Made by a program: the position numbers and the translations under genes | The notes under the pieces: generated by a model | The model's database searches: none | What the model saw: the letters and a program-made list of their open reading frames with translations, nothing else | Told to the model about the DNA's origin: nothing | Origin: Cryptomeria japonica | Lineage: Eukaryota; Streptophyta; Pinopsida; Cupressales; Cupressaceae | Reading direction: 5' to 3' | Assembly (NCBI RefSeq): GCF_030272615.1 | Contig: NC_081412.1 | Location: 667,226,352-667,290,351 of the forward strand | DNA length: 64,000 bases | In this document: positions 44,684 to 57,245 of the stretch, piece after piece | Position numbering within the stretch: position 1 is the first letter of the stretch | Layout: every line of letters starts with the position of its first letter

Positions 44684-47026
44684 TCAGCTCTTGCCTGCAC
44701 CACTCTTGCCCGTAACCCTTCTAACATATTTTGCATCTTCTGTTTTGCCTTTTTCTTTAAGGCTGCTAACCAAGGTATCATAACAGCTCAGATTAAGTGG
44801 TCCACCTTTTTTTACAATTCCACGTAAGAGATGAACAGCATCATCGAGTTTGCCATCACTGCAAAGAGCATTGATAGCAGTATCATAAGTTGCAGTACTT
44901 ATATTACATTTCTTGAACATAACAAATACTAGCAATCTCTGAGCCGTGGATGATTTCCCATTCTTACAAAGTTCATCTATTTGTTTATTAAAATCAGGAA
45001 TGCAATCCTTTTCAAACATCAAATTAAGGCGATCTAAGACTTCTTCCATGTGTCCACGGTCAAGTAGAACTCCCAAAATCATGGGCATTAGATCCAAATT
45101 CTCTTTCACATCCTTCTCCAACATAGTTTTCATAACCCTGCTTGCAGTCTGAAATCTACCATCTGAAAAGAGACTTTCAATGACAGCGCGGAATAGAGAA
45201 GCACTAGGCAAGTGACCACTTTCAATCATCTTATCTAAAACACTTCTTGCTTCTGGAGGCTGCCCCTTCTGCAGATAGCTTTCTATCAAACCATTGTATA
45301 TATCAGCACTTGCAGCAAGGCTTTTCCTTACCATTATTTTGAGAAGCTCAAAACCTGCCTCAGGTGTGCCCTCCTGGCAATGACCAAGGATAATATTTTC
45401 GAAGATTGAAGAATCAGGATCTCCCCTTTTAAGCAACTTTCTAAAAAGCTCTTCTGATTTCTGAGTTTTACCTTTTTCACAAAGATGTTTGAGCATAGGA
45501 CCATACGCTATGAACTCAGAGCTAACTTTTTCAGGATCAGGTAAAACACCCTTCTGCAAAAGATCATCCAAGATCTTAATCGATTTATCAAATCTTCCTC
45601 TCTTAAAAAGGCCAATAATCAGCACATTATAGGTTGCATAATCAGCCAAAACGCTTAACTGGGACATATGATCAAAAGTCTCCACTGCCCCTTTCAAATT
45701 GCCTGTCTCGCACTGACCACTTATCAAAGCATGAAACATCGAAGCACTGGGTTTCATGTCACGTTGCACCATGTCATTTAAGAGTCTTTGTGCCTCTTTC
45801 AACCTTTTCGCCTCGCACAGGCAAGGAACCAAAGTAATATATGTAATCTCATCGGCACTCACTCCTTTGCTGACCATCTCCTTAAAATACTCTAAGGCTT
45901 TGTCTACAGAGTTATCATTACAAAATCCTTTGATCAAAGTTGTATATGTAACCACATCAGGAGAAATATCCTTTTCCTTCATTTCATTCACCACATTCAG
46001 GGCATCATCCAATTTCCCTGCCCTACAAAATCCATCCAGAAGAGTATTATATGTCACTACCGTAGGACTAATGCCGGAGCTGATCATATCATTCAAAAAT
46101 CTTTGAGCAGAACCAAACTTCCCCTTCAGGCAAAAACCCCTAATAAGAATATTAAAAGTAAAAACATCAGGCTTCAGACCATCCTCCGACATCTTATTAT
46201 AATACCTCTTGGCCATGTCAGTCCTACCACTTCTAATCAAAGCAAAGAAAAAATTATTGTATGTCAGAACAGTGGGCTTTACACCCATTTCCCTCATTGT
46301 CTTAAACATCTTAACAGACTCCATCGCAATTCCACTCTTGCCATAGGACTTAATAAGGCTATTAAAAACATCATCTCTCATCTGAACCCCCTTCTCAGGC
46401 ATCTGAAACAGGAGGGTTCTGGCAGCACAGATTTTTTTAGCCCTGCCAAAGATTTCAAGCATCTTAAAATAGGTCCAACTATCATGTTTGAACCCGTTTC
46501 TCTCAGCCCATCTGAAAAACCGAATGGCAAGTTTTGATGTTTTGGCCTTACCCAAAACACCCATGACTGTATTATGGCTTAAAGTCGGGGCTGCCTTCCA
46601 CATTTTTGTTTGTAACCTAGGGCTCCAGGGACCACTATGCATGATTTTGCAAAGAGTTTCGACTGGGCTTTCAAGAATTTGAGGCTTACCTCTCTTAATA
46701 CGTTTGCGCTTGCCGACGATGTCTGTCTCCATTGTCGATTCCCTGCCTGTCTCTTTTACTACTCTTTCGGTCAGACCTCCCTGCATATCTGAAACATCCA
46801 CGTGAATTTCTGAGAGACCCGCTTCAGCTTCTGAGACTTGCACATCTTCCGTCGATTGCAATACGATCTGAGCAGCTCCAGCTGCCTCATTGGTATCGAG
46901 TGTTGTTGATATGGAACGTAATATGGCTATGTGTGGGGATTGAATCCTGTGAAAACCACAGAGTAGTCTTGCAGATAACATGTGGGAAAGTGGCGTTCTG
47001 AGGAAGTGTTGGGCAGAGGAGGTCAT
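44684..47026 (-). CDS. P-class pentatricopeptide repeat protein
   Basis: An intact intronless frame of 780 codons. Residues 1-45 are rich in R, S, L and H with no acidic residue before about 44, typical of a mitochondrial (possibly plastid) targeting peptide. A basic patch K-R-K-R-I-K-R lies near 106-112. From about residue 181 to 765 the protein is built of roughly sixteen 35-residue PPR motifs (repeats such as P-D-V-V-T-Y-T-T-L-I-K-G-F-C), with no E, E+ or DYW tail, hence P class. Such proteins bind organelle RNA base-specifically and support stability, splicing or translation; the target is unknown. Overall layout and motif wording recall Arabidopsis At2g37230 (from memory, not a search). 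ATG at 47026 is the first in frame. All antisense frames here are shadows. Confidence 0.93.
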   Translation of the reverse strand: MTSSAQHFLRTPLSHMLSARLLCGFHRIQSPHIAILRSISTTLDTNEAAGAAQIVLQSTEDVQVSEAEAGLSEIHVDVSDMQGGLTERVVKETGRESTMETDIVGKRKRIKRGKPQILESPVETLCKIMHSGPWSPRLQTKMWKAAPTLSHNTVMGVLGKAKTSKLAIRFFRWAERNGFKHDSWTYFKMLEIFGRAKKICAARTLLFQMPEKGVQMRDDVFNSLIKSYGKSGIAMESVKMFKTMREMGVKPTVLTYNNFFFALIRSGRTDMAKRYYNKMSEDGLKPDVFTFNILIRGFCLKGKFGSAQRFLNDMISSGISPTVVTYNTLLDGFCRAGKLDDALNVVNEMKEKDISPDVVTYTTLIKGFCNDNSVDKALEYFKEMVSKGVSADEITYITLVPCLCEAKRLKEAQRLLNDMVQRDMKPSASMFHALISGQCETGNLKGAVETFDHMSQLSVLADYATYNVLIIGLFKRGRFDKSIKILDDLLQKGVLPDPEKVSSEFIAYGPMLKHLCEKGKTQKSEELFRKLLKRGDPDSSIFENIILGHCQEGTPEAGFELLKIMVRKSLAASADIYNGLIESYLQKGQPPEARSVLDKMIESGHLPSASLFRAVIESLFSDGRFQTASRVMKTMLEKDVKENLDLMPMILGVLLDRGHMEEVLDRLNLMFEKDCIPDFNKQIDELCKNGKSSTAQRLLVFVMFKKCNISTATYDTAINALCSDGKLDDAVHLLRGIVKKGGPLNLSCYDTLVSSLKEKGKTEDAKYVRRVTGKSGAGKS

Positions 47027-47066
47027 TTTGGCTGGGGAGATTAGAGGTAGTTCGAGAGAAAGAAAG

Positions 47067-47072
47067 TGGGCT
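47067..47072 (+). promoter_or_regulatory. Site II-type motif (TGGGCT) upstream of the PPR gene
   Basis: TGGGCY motifs bind TCP factors in plant promoters of organelle and translation genes. It lies about 41-46 bp upstream of the ATG, so it may be in the promoter or the leader. Confidence 0.4.
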
Positions 47073-47185
47073 AGTACAGTCGCTCATGTTATTGGATCGC
47101 CAGCCATGAAAATGAAAATGTTCTTGAAAAACGATGTTAAGATGTAACTGGGCGGGGCAGAGAATGATTCAGATTTAAAAAGGGG

Positions 47186-47196
47186 TTTAGGGTTTT
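47186..47196 (-). promoter_or_regulatory. Telo-box upstream of the PPR gene
   Basis: On the coding (minus) strand it reads AAAACCCTAAA, about 160 bp before the start codon. Telo-boxes with Site II motifs are a known pairing in plant genes for ribosomal and organelle functions. Confidence 0.5.
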
Positions 47197-47219
47197 ATTT
47201 TGTAAGATGTGTCCTCCAA

Positions 47220-50200
47220 AAAAAACATGAATTTCCTTTGCTGGTGTGGATTATGGTTTCGTTTTTGTTTTATAAACAGGAAAATCAAAAATAAAATATA
47301 CATAAAAAGATTAATTGAGTTGCATGTCATGAGTTTCTTTTGCTGGGGTGGATTTGTTGGGATGTTTTTATATGTTTTTTTAAAGCTTGTTCAGATATTT
47401 ATATGGTTTTATTTTATTTTTAATAAATTTATTTTATTTATCTTTATATTTATCATGTTTATTAGTACTTGCCTTAGTACTATTGCAATTGGTTGGCCAA
47501 ATTTTTATTAATTCAGTTATTATTAAATTGTTTTTCCATTAATTATATCTATGAAATTTGCATCTTTTAATGATGACCTATAATAATTTTTTATTAATAA
47601 CAAATATAGTTAAAATCTTTTTAACTCATGGCTTATAATAATATATATTACCTATTTCTTAACAAATATAATCTTTAATATGTTTAAATTTTTACTGTAC
47701 AATTTGAACAAATTCTTCTTATGTTAATGAAATATATTTTTGTACAATTTGAGCAAATTCTTCTTATGTTAATAAAATATAGTTTGTAATGTTTAAAAAA
47801 AAAATCACAACACTTTGAATATATATATTTTCTATATTTTCATTTTTTTAGATTTATTTATTTTTTAATAACCCTATATTAATCACAATTGTATCAATTA
47901 TTGTTGCATACAATTATTATTTTTTTTGCCCAAATCAATAATATTAAAGTTGTTGTTATCTTTTCAAATTTATTTAACAATATTATTTTAGTTATTCTCA
48001 TGTAATTTAATACAATTTAATAAATAAATAAAAATAACAACATAATAATAATAAATATATTAAAATTTATAATATAATAAAAAAATTAATAATAAAAATA
48101 CAATAATATAAAAATCTTAATGTTTATTTATGTGACACTACTTTGAATCTAACCTTAAATCTATCTCTATGTATCTCTAATTGATTCATAACATAACCAT
48201 AAACTAAATATTTAACTTAAGCCTAGCCTAGCATAACTTTAAACATAACACTAATTTAATAATTATCCTAAAATATATAAATTAATAATATTATTTTAGT
48301 TAGATTAGGTTATCCTCGTGTAATTTAATAATATAAAATTTTTATAAGAAAATAATATTGTTAATATAATAATAATATAATATTTAAAATAACAATATTT
48401 TGTTATTATAATACTAAAATTATTTATTTTAGTTTTCTTATTTTCATTTAATTCAATATTTTATCATTATAAATGCAATAGAATTAGATAATATTACAAT
48501 GAAGTTACAATGACAATTCAAATCGCATTGACTATTTCCTAAATCATATAACTATAATCTTACCAAATAGACTTAATCAACTAATTCAAATGATCATTCT
48601 TAAATAATAGTTATATTTATTAGTACTTGTGGTTAGGCAAATACTATTGTAATGAGTTTTTCTTTTTTACAATTAACTAGTTATTAAAAAAATTAATTTG
48701 AAGCAATTACAAACAAGGTTTTATTTTTGTTTTTAAAAGTATTTTTATTTTCTAAAGTTACTTGTGCAATTTTTAAGTTTACATATTATAAAAATTATTT
48801 TTTTGTATCCTAATTGGCCAATACAACTTTTGTTGTTATAAGCGGATTTTTCGGAAATCTAAAACAAATAATGTTCGTGACAACCATTTAGACAGGAATA
48901 TAGGTACCCATTAATAATGTAATTTTTTATATTCCAGTAGTCCATCAATTGATGTTTGGTGTTAAATATTTAGATTAACTAGTTTTATTGATGTTTTTTA
49001 TAAAAATATTATCATATAAAATTTATTTTATTTAATTAATATACATAAAAAACTAAAAAGTTGTTACAATTAATCTTGAACTATGATCTATTAGGAATTA
49101 TATTTTATTTTTTTAATATATATAATTTATCATATATTTATAATATTAAATAAAAAATTCATATTGAAAATTTACTTGATAACAAAATTAATATAAAAAA
49201 TAATAATAAATCAATTTATTATTGTAAAACCTAAGGAGAGTAGGGGTTTTAGCAAAATGAAATACTAAAGATTAGCTCATGGTTGAGTTTTTTTTTTTTT
49301 TGGAAAAACATCATTTTTATGAAACTCTTCAAAATTTATACAAGTATCTTTGCTCCCCATTACAAGTCACAAACAATAGCTAACGATACTTTAAAACATC
49401 GCTTATGCATATTTGTAACATTGATAAAATTGCTAAGTATATTTCTTGCACTCTTCAGCCCTCTAATATACAACTCAAATTATTTAAGATTTCAATTACA
49501 CTCAATTAAAAATTAACAAAGGCAAGTACTCACCAATATTTGGCACTTGTTAATTCTATTACAATATTACAAGTACTCGCCACTATGTAAGACTTGTTAC
49601 TTCTATTTCTACTATAATATAACGACAAGTATTGGCCACTATGTGGCACTTGTTTATGTATTTGTTTTCATTTAGTTATATTTCATATTTGAATTTGATG
49701 ATTATTTTATTTTCAAATGTTTTCATATAAGTGGAAACAATTTTCATTGTGGTGGATTTATCTATTTCCAATTTAAAATTCAATATTTAAATTTGGTCAA
49801 TTAGCTCTCTTTAACCTTCTACCTTGAGTCAACTAAAAATAATTTCGATGTAATTTGATGTTTTGTTCTGGTATTAAAAGACATTCATTGCAATCAATAT
49901 CATAATCCTCAAGCATTTTAAAATTTGTTCATTATAGAGAGCATTAGAGTATTGAATAGTTATACACTTTGATTTTGTGCAATAAAGAGTAAAGAAACTA
50001 CATTTTTTATGCTTGCCTATTGCTTTCACTATTGTTTAAATTCAAGGAGTTATCAAGGGTTGGTCCCCTCACAAGTTGTCTCCACAGCAATCTAATAAGG
50101 TATTTAACTATATTATTAACCCAACTTTTAGAAAAAGGTAGAGTATAATACTCTATATTAGGCAAAGTTGCAAGATCCGTGAAGATTGCCAAGAAGAATT

Positions 50201-52830
50201 TAAAGCACAAGTTTTGATCCAAAATCAATAATTTACTCACAACTACAAATTTGTTAGTTTACATAACACAAACTTAATGTGGACTTTCAAAAATATTTCA
50301 CTAACAAAGAGACATTATTTTTAAATATTGTCAACAAGTTCTAGAAACTTATTCATTTGTCATCATTATTCAATTATCGAGCTAAGTATCAACCTCCACT
50401 TTATTTAATTTCTAAAGTATATTGTCAAATTTGTATCCCTCAACTACACACTTAATTAATCTAGATTGATTATGCTTATTTGCTCATAATAATTCAATTG
50501 ACCCAAATTCCACCAATTATCAATCTTTACTTTTTATTTATATATATTACAATGGGTCCATACATTTTTTTAACAGAAATAATTCTACAATTAATTACAA
50601 GAAAAATAAAGTTTTAATATTATAGAATGTTCACAATAAAACGATAGTTGGTATTTATGGCCCAAAACAATAGCAATTAAAAGCGTCTAAGAAACCAAAC
50701 ACAACTTAAAGCATGTGCAACTATGTTAGAGGTTGGTGTAGGAGGATGATTAGTCCTAGGTAAAACCCACTTAGAGAGTCAAGAAAATCTAGATCCACCC
50801 ACCTATCTTGACTAACTATTTAATCCTACATAACCAAGGGGGGCAAAATACTTAAGCAAGTACAAAAGCATATTCAAAAAATCCACGGCTTGAGGCAAGT
50901 GCATTACCATGCCACCCCATCAAGAACTAAAAGTTGTCCTGCAAGGGAAAGTGGACCGCACATGTTACATGGTTGACAGTGAGAAATGGCTTTGATTGAA
51001 AAAGTGATTGAAGGAGGCATGGTGTAACTAGCAGCATCGAGAGGAACCCAACTCATGGTGCCTGAAGTGCCCCCCTAATTAAGTAGACCTTGTAAATATC
51101 GAAACCTAAGAGTAACTTTCTCCATGTGCACCTAGATTAAAAAATACCTTGAGGAAATTGCATTCACTTTCTCAATCAATGAGAAACTATAACTAATAGA
51201 TTAATTATGAAAAAATGCTTAAAATTTTCATATTTGAAAAAAATAGCAAATCTAAAGAAATTCCAAAGTCTAGAAATGCAGGTTGGCCATAGGGCATATC
51301 CCAAAAGGTAACAACTCTCCAAGAGAAGAATTTTAGATGATAAGATGTAAAAAGGTTGTGAATACATTAACAAGAATTCTAGCCTTCAAAACAAGTCCAA
51401 AAGGAATACTTAAAAGTCCCAATTATGTAACAACTAGACAATCTAGACTATTTTTTGTCTTAGATGAACCAACCTCTAGACAAGAGACAAACTCTGATAG
51501 TATAAAATCTATGGAAAGGAAGTAAATTTAGGCTTAATCATGACCTACCATGTTCTTGAGCCAAGTGTAAGGGAAAGAATGAATTACCTCCACATAAGTT
51601 GATTTTTATAAGAGCTAAAGAAAAGGGACTAAGCATTCTATATAGTGGCCTAATAGTATGATTCCTAAAGTTTGTATCATGATTCCACCACTATTATTTC
51701 CACTAAGAACATGGAGCTTGAGGCCCTTAATTTTGTAGCAAGACATCATGGTTGATCTCCTAAATTCTCTAGATAGGAGGAAAACATTAATTAAAGAGCT
51801 CAAGTATTAGTCACAAAGTTGACCATTAAGTCAACTCTCTAAAAGAGACAAGATCCCTTGTGTTGTGAATGCCTTTGTGAAAAACCAATAGTGCTTTGAT
51901 TACAAGAGAATCAACAAAAGGTAGGCTAGAAGAATTAATTATGGGAGATCACCAAAGACACTATTGATCAAAGTATAATCCTACCCTAAAACTATCGCCA
52001 ACCCTCTTGAGAAAGAGCTTTACACAATCAAACTCTTTCCAAATTCTTTGAGCAAAAAATATTCCCTTGCTTTTAACCAAACTCAAAGTGATAAGAAGGA
52101 AATAGAAACCAATGCATTTCCAACATTTATTACCATATGGAAACCTTCATCAATTCAATGTCAAAGAATTTTCTAGTATTTGAGGCCTCGATACATCTAA
52201 TAACCCACTTAGAAAGAGATCTTGATTCTCTATACTGACATACCACCTTTTTCTTAGGGAAGACAACAAATATCTTAGGAAATTCTATGAAAACCACAAG
52301 ATTGTTGCATGTTGGTTGACAAGAAATCCCTCTAAAGATTTGTTAACTCCCATAAGCAGAATTGGAAGGTTGGAACATGAAGAATAATAAACATGAATAA
52401 CATTCAACACTTTAGTGTAGATCTAGAATTTACCTATCCATGAGAGAGGATTGAGGATCTAAAAATAGATACTATTTTGCATCATTTTAATAGCATGCTT
52501 CTAGAGAATGATAATAAAAATTTAAATATATAGGGAATGCCTACAAATGTAAACTCTCCTCTTTTCAATCAATTTCTCATGGAAATATTTAACCAGCATG
52601 GTAATAAGAAAGGACTATATCTATAGCATTGTGTCTTGTTTGTTGTAAGTTTCAACTAAAAGTGAAAAGTAATGTGTTGAGATAGGTCATGGCCTCATGG
52701 AAAGATTCTTGTTGTTCACCCAATGTGAGAAATGAATCATTTATAAATTACCCATTTATAAGCTACTAGGTGAAGGAAGGGGGTTAAATCCCTCGATCAA
52801 TCCAAGTGAAGCCTTGTGTGCTAGCATATT
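47220..52830. other. AT-rich intergenic DNA, no gene seen
   Basis: 47.3-50.6 kb is extremely AT-rich, with many taat/aata runs and no significant open frame. 50.6-52.8 kb is less AT-rich and may hold decayed minus-strand LINE sequence downstream of the RT fragment at 52845. A cluster of caagtactc...cacttgt words lies at 49523-49652. Confidence 0.45.
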
Positions 52831-52844
52831 AGCAAAATCTTCAA

Positions 52845-53215
52845 CTACCAAAATATACAGAGAAGAAGCCAATGGATAAACCTTTTGGATAGAATGGAAA
52901 ATGTCAAAGCTCTTAGAGACTCACATGTTGATAAACAAACAAGTTGAAGCATTACAAAAAAGGATTGAATGACCCTTTTGGATAGAATGGAAAAGGCCAA
53001 AGCGCTTAGAGACTCGCATGTTGATAAACAAACAACTTGAAGCATTACAAAATAAGGTTTGAATGAACCAAATAAAGAAGCTTCCAAATCTAAGAGTTTT
53101 GGGCATTGCAATAATGAAAGGCCATCCTATGTGGTCATAAGCCTTCTCAAAATCTATCTTTAGAAGAAGAAAATTTTGTAGAGATCGTGACCCATTCAAT
53201 CTCTTCCCAAGTGGA
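52845..53215 (-). pseudogene. LINE reverse-transcriptase fragment with in-frame duplication
   Basis: The minus-strand translation gives L-L-K-I-D-F-E-K-A-Y-D-H-I-G-W (RT motif with the first catalytic Asp), then N-A-S-S-C-L-F-I-N-M and F-H-S-I-Q-K-G, matching L1-type LINE RT. A 93-bp unit is duplicated in tandem (52881-52973 and 52974-53066), so a 31-residue block appears twice without breaking the frame. The downstream F/Y-x-D-D motif is not present in recognisable form. Confidence 0.75.
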
Positions 53216-53425
53216 AATGATGTTTATAGACATCTAAAAATAACTAATGCATTTTCACCTTGTCATTCACATTTTCATTAGGTCTTCTATCATTTATTAA
53301 TTAAATAATTTTTAAAATTATTTCATTAGCCTTTTCTGTCTATAATTAATTAAACATTTTATTTAATTAATTTTAACATTTTTATCTTATATTAATTTTA
53401 AAAAATTATTATTTACTTAATTTAC

Positions 53426-55191
53426 TGTAATAGACTGCCTTAGTTGGAGAGGGATAGAGACTGATTTTTATGCTCACAGTATTCTGAAGTTATGTTGAAC
53501 CTGGTGCGTTTTTTGCGGTTTGGGCTTTTTGTTGTTTGCTTTACAATGAAATCATGCCAATAAATTTATGAACAAACATAAACTGACACCTAAACATGTG
53601 ATTACTATGAACTACTAATTAACTATACTTGCAGAAATAATCCAATCTTTCATTATTGTTCAACATTTCAATACAATACACCCAGTGCATTTAGGATAAA
53701 TAATACAATTCTTTGAATACAACAAGAATGCAGATGATTGAGAACCTAGTATTATCGCTTCATTCCAACTGAGTTTGCTCCAACAACATCTCCAAATTCA
53801 AACTGATTAGTCCACGCCCTTCACTCGACTTGATTGCTAGACCCTTTGCTTCTAACAGTGAATCTGTAACTTATTTCTTCTCCTTCCCACACAAGGTAAG
53901 CAACCATGACTTATTCCTCAATCTACGCCACAGGTATTAATCAGTTTTCCAACTCTGTCAAGTAGACATTTTATGTGATTAGTGGACTGTACCCTATGCC
54001 CAATTGCCTCTGTAATGTCACGTGTTCCCTGTGTGCTTTTGAATTAGTAGCTTCCTTCAGACGCCCAACCATTAGCACACAGTGGGAAACATTTCTTATG
54101 TGTTTCCCAAAGTGCCATGAATCTTGGTGTTCCAGTTGGAGGTAAATGCGAGGAAAGTATTTGTTTCCACTCTAACTCAACAACTATCCTGTAACTTAAC
54201 ACCCAGAAAATACATAGTTACCCCAGCCACTGACTTCTTCTATAGAATATCATTTGGGAATCAAGGTTGTGATTCACGTCTCATGTCTATCATTCAGCTA
54301 TGCGATTTCCTTGGGGTTGCCACCATATGATTCGAATCCACGCCCTTCACAGTACTAGACTGAACTCTAAATATAACAAATGACTTGCAACAATTTTTTT
54401 TTTTCAACAATATAAATCAAAAAAAATACCTTTCTTAACCCTGCGATTTTCTCCAGCAAGTTCACAAGTCGTATTGTAGCTTCTTATGCCAATTCAACTC
54501 TTCAATGACTGATTTATTTTTTCAGGATTTCCCCAACCTGATCTTTCACAGGCAAGAGAAATGATACACCTGATGGATTTTGTCACCAAATGCTAAAAAG
54601 ACTTTCCAAATTTTCTCCAAAAATTAGCTTCACAATTTCCAAAAACACCATACCCAAGATGCCCCCAAATCCTCATTAAACGCTCTATTTATTACTTCAC
54701 TTTGGCACACATCCCAAGGCACCAAAATGTGGGATAAATGAAAAATAGAATAAAATATTATTATCCCTTATGTCTCCCAAAAGAAAGGGACACTTTTAAT
54801 TTTCTTTTTTTCTGATTATAGTCCCAACATTAAATAATTCATTAAATAATTCACTAAGTTAAATATTTAATTTTAACTTAGGAACTTTTAATAAATTAGC
54901 CAAATAAACCATTAATTCCATAATATGGCAATCCAATTGGAAACAAATGAACCCAAAGAAGTCAACATAATAAATGCATCAAAATTTCCACTGTCACTAC
55001 GTTCCTGATGACTTACTATAAATAGTAAGTGTCTGGGAAAATCCATCAAATCACCTCCGTTTGGCTCGAAACTGAAAACACCTAGGCCAATTTCCTCACT
55101 AATCCCTAAAATGTCCTAGTTAGCTCTCAGGGCCATGGAAAAAAGGACTAACGACAAATCGCCAGATAACTGCTAGAAAGGGGACATTACA
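53426..55191 (-). repeat. 3' LTR of the Ty3-like element
   Basis: 1766 bp. Begins TGTAATGTCCCC on the minus strand at 55191 (preceded by AGGGGGGCAGAT) and ends ...CTATTACA at 53426. A TATA-like ctatttatag (about 55016-55025) lies about 170 bp into U3. Confidence 0.9.
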
Positions 55192-55820
55192 ATCTGCCCC
55201 CCTTGAAATTGCTTGTCCTCAAGCAATATCATCTTTGGATGGTATAAGATCTGCTTATTATCCGAAGTGGCATCCTCTACCAGCAAATTCCTCCACTTCA
55301 CCAAATATTCCCTGATGACCCATCTTCGTAAGGTGTGCTCCCTAATCTCCAAAATGGCCTCAGGAGCCAAAAAAAGTTTCCCTTCATCATCAGGAGGAGG
55401 TGGCTCTGTTGAAGGTACAATATTATAACCCAACACTTTTTTGAGGCGTGATACATGAAAAACATTGTGCACCTTACTATATGTCGGTATCTCAAGTTCA
55501 TAAGCCACTTCTCCAACCCTCTTGATAACTTTGAATGGGTCGTAATAACGTGGCTTCAACTTTTCTGCACCACTCCTTTTAAGAGTGGATTGGCGGTAGG
55601 GTTGCAACATGAGGTAAACCATGTCACTCACCTCAAAAGATCTCTCTATTCTATGTTGATCTGCATATTGTTTTTGTTGATTTTGAGCTTTATGTATATT
55701 TTCTTTCAGTGATCTCATGATATCCCAACTCTCTTGTAAGAGATCCTTAACCTTTGGTACTCGACTGTCCCGAAAAAACAAATCTAAGAAGCTTGGGGCC
55801 TCATAACCATATAGGGCCAT
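55173..55820 (-). pseudogene. Integrase C-terminus and chromodomain
   Basis: An open frame of 215 codons, the longest of this element. First part: the integrase tail with Q-Q-K-Q-Y-A-D-Q-H-R, F-E-V-S-D-M-V-Y-L and V-F-H-V-S-R-L-K-K. The last ~55 residues are chromodomain-like (P-E-A-I-L-E-I-R-E, then Y-L-V-K-W-R-N-L-L-V-E-D-A-T). In active relatives this module steers integration to chosen chromatin. The stop lies just before the polypurine tract, as expected. Confidence 0.85.
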
Positions 55821-55832
55821 AAAAGGTGAGAT

Positions 55833-56285
55833 CTAAATGGACATATGATAAGTGGTGTTATAACAATACTCTCCTAAATGTAACCACCTTGCCCACGCCT
55901 TTTGTTGCCCTGCAACATAATCGTGAAGGCATCCTTTCACCCACTTATTCACGATCTCTAACTGACCATCTGTTTGCGGGTGATAACTAGTGCCTAGAGT
56001 AAGCTTTGTCCCACACAACTTGAAGAGCTCCGACCAAAAATTACTCATAAACCAGTTGTCTCGATCACTCACAATACTCTGTGGCAACCTGTGCAACCTA
56101 AATACCTCTCTAAAAAACAATTTTATTGTCTATACTGTTGTATAGGTGGATGAAATAAAAAAAAAAGAGAAAAGTTTATCAACCAATCCACCACCACATG
56201 TATGCAATCCCTACCTTGGACCTTAGGTAGGCCCGTAATGAAATCCATTGACACACTATCCCACTTCCTCTTAGGAATGGGTAGG
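55833..56285 (-). pseudogene. Integrase catalytic core
   Basis: The rve region with [10 protein letters not shown] (first Asp, about 56240), then S-D-R-D-N-W-F (second Asp, about 56060) and Y-H-P-Q-T-D-G-Q-L-E (Glu region). Stops lie near 56290 and in the weakly conserved part at 56110-56160. Confidence 0.82.
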
Positions 56286-56287
56286 GG

Positions 56288-56647
56288 TTACAATAAATCA
56301 CCAGGGAAAGAGTGCTCATGCTTATTCTGCTGACACACTGGGTACTCCCTCACATACGGTAATACTTTTGTCTTGAGCCCTTTCCAAGTAAAATGATCTC
56401 TCACCTTCCTGTAAGTTTTGAAGAAACCTGGATGACCCACTAATAGTGGGAAGGCTCTCAAAATCTTCTGCTTCGCAGAACCTGGCACTAGATAAATTCT
56501 CTCCTTATATATGATCAAATCATTTTCCATTGCATACATGTCATCCTGGATAATTTCATCAATGATACCAGTAGCCCACTTGTCTTTTGTGTACTCTGCT
56601 AAAATCAATTGCCTCCAGTCATCCTCCAACACTCCCAAAGCACACAA
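56288..56647 (-). pseudogene. RNase H linker and integrase zinc domain
   Basis: 119 codons. The H2C2 zinc finger shows G-H-P-G-F-F-K-T-Y and P-V-C-Q-Q-N-K; the first cysteine (usual E-C-P-V-C) is tyrosine here, so the finger is damaged. Confidence 0.82.
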
Positions 56648-56743
56648 ATGTGGTCTTCTCGATAAGGCATTAGCAACTATGTTTTTCTTGCCTCTGATGA
56701 AGACTATATAAAATTCATAAGCCTGTTGTTTGCTAGCCCATTT

Positions 56744-57049
56744 CTACTTCCTATCATTCAAATCTTCCTGCCCAAGGAAATGCCTCAAACTGTTATGGTT
56801 TGTCTTGGCAGTAAACTTACTAGCCACCAAATGCTGTCTAAATTTTGCCAAGGCATGCATGATCGCTAACATTTCCTTGTCGTAAATGTTGTAACTCCTC
56901 TCAAGCCCCCTCAATTTCCTACTCTCAAAAGTGATGGGGTGTCTATCTTGCATCAATACTGCACCAAGGCCCTTAGTCGAGGCATCACAATGCAATTCAA
57001 AAGTTCTACTGAAATCTAGAATAGCCAACACTGGACATGTCCTCGTCAA
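56744..57049 (-). pseudogene. Ty3-type RNase H domain
   Basis: F-E-L-H-C-D-A-S-T-K-G-L-G-A-V-L (catalytic Asp), then S-R-K-L and Y-D-K-E-M-L-A-I (Glu), and H-N-S-L in place of the usual T-D-H-x-S-L, so a catalytic Asp is probably lost. Confidence 0.85.
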
Positions 57050-57245
57050 CTCCTTAAATCTATCAAAACACTATTGAGCATTGTCTGTTCACTCAAATCC
57101 ATATTTCCTAGTCAAATCCATAAGGGGTGCAACAATTTGAGAAAAACCCCTCACAAAGCAGCGGTAGAATCCACACAACCCAAGGAATCCCTTTAGCTAA
57201 GAAACATTCTTCAGTGGTGGCCAATCCATAATGCCCTAATCTTAT

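Noticed and set aside
44946..47001. Plus-strand ORFs across the PPR gene (44946, 45634, 45756, 46103, 46488, 46732)
   Set aside because: They are antisense shadows of the 780-codon minus-strand gene.
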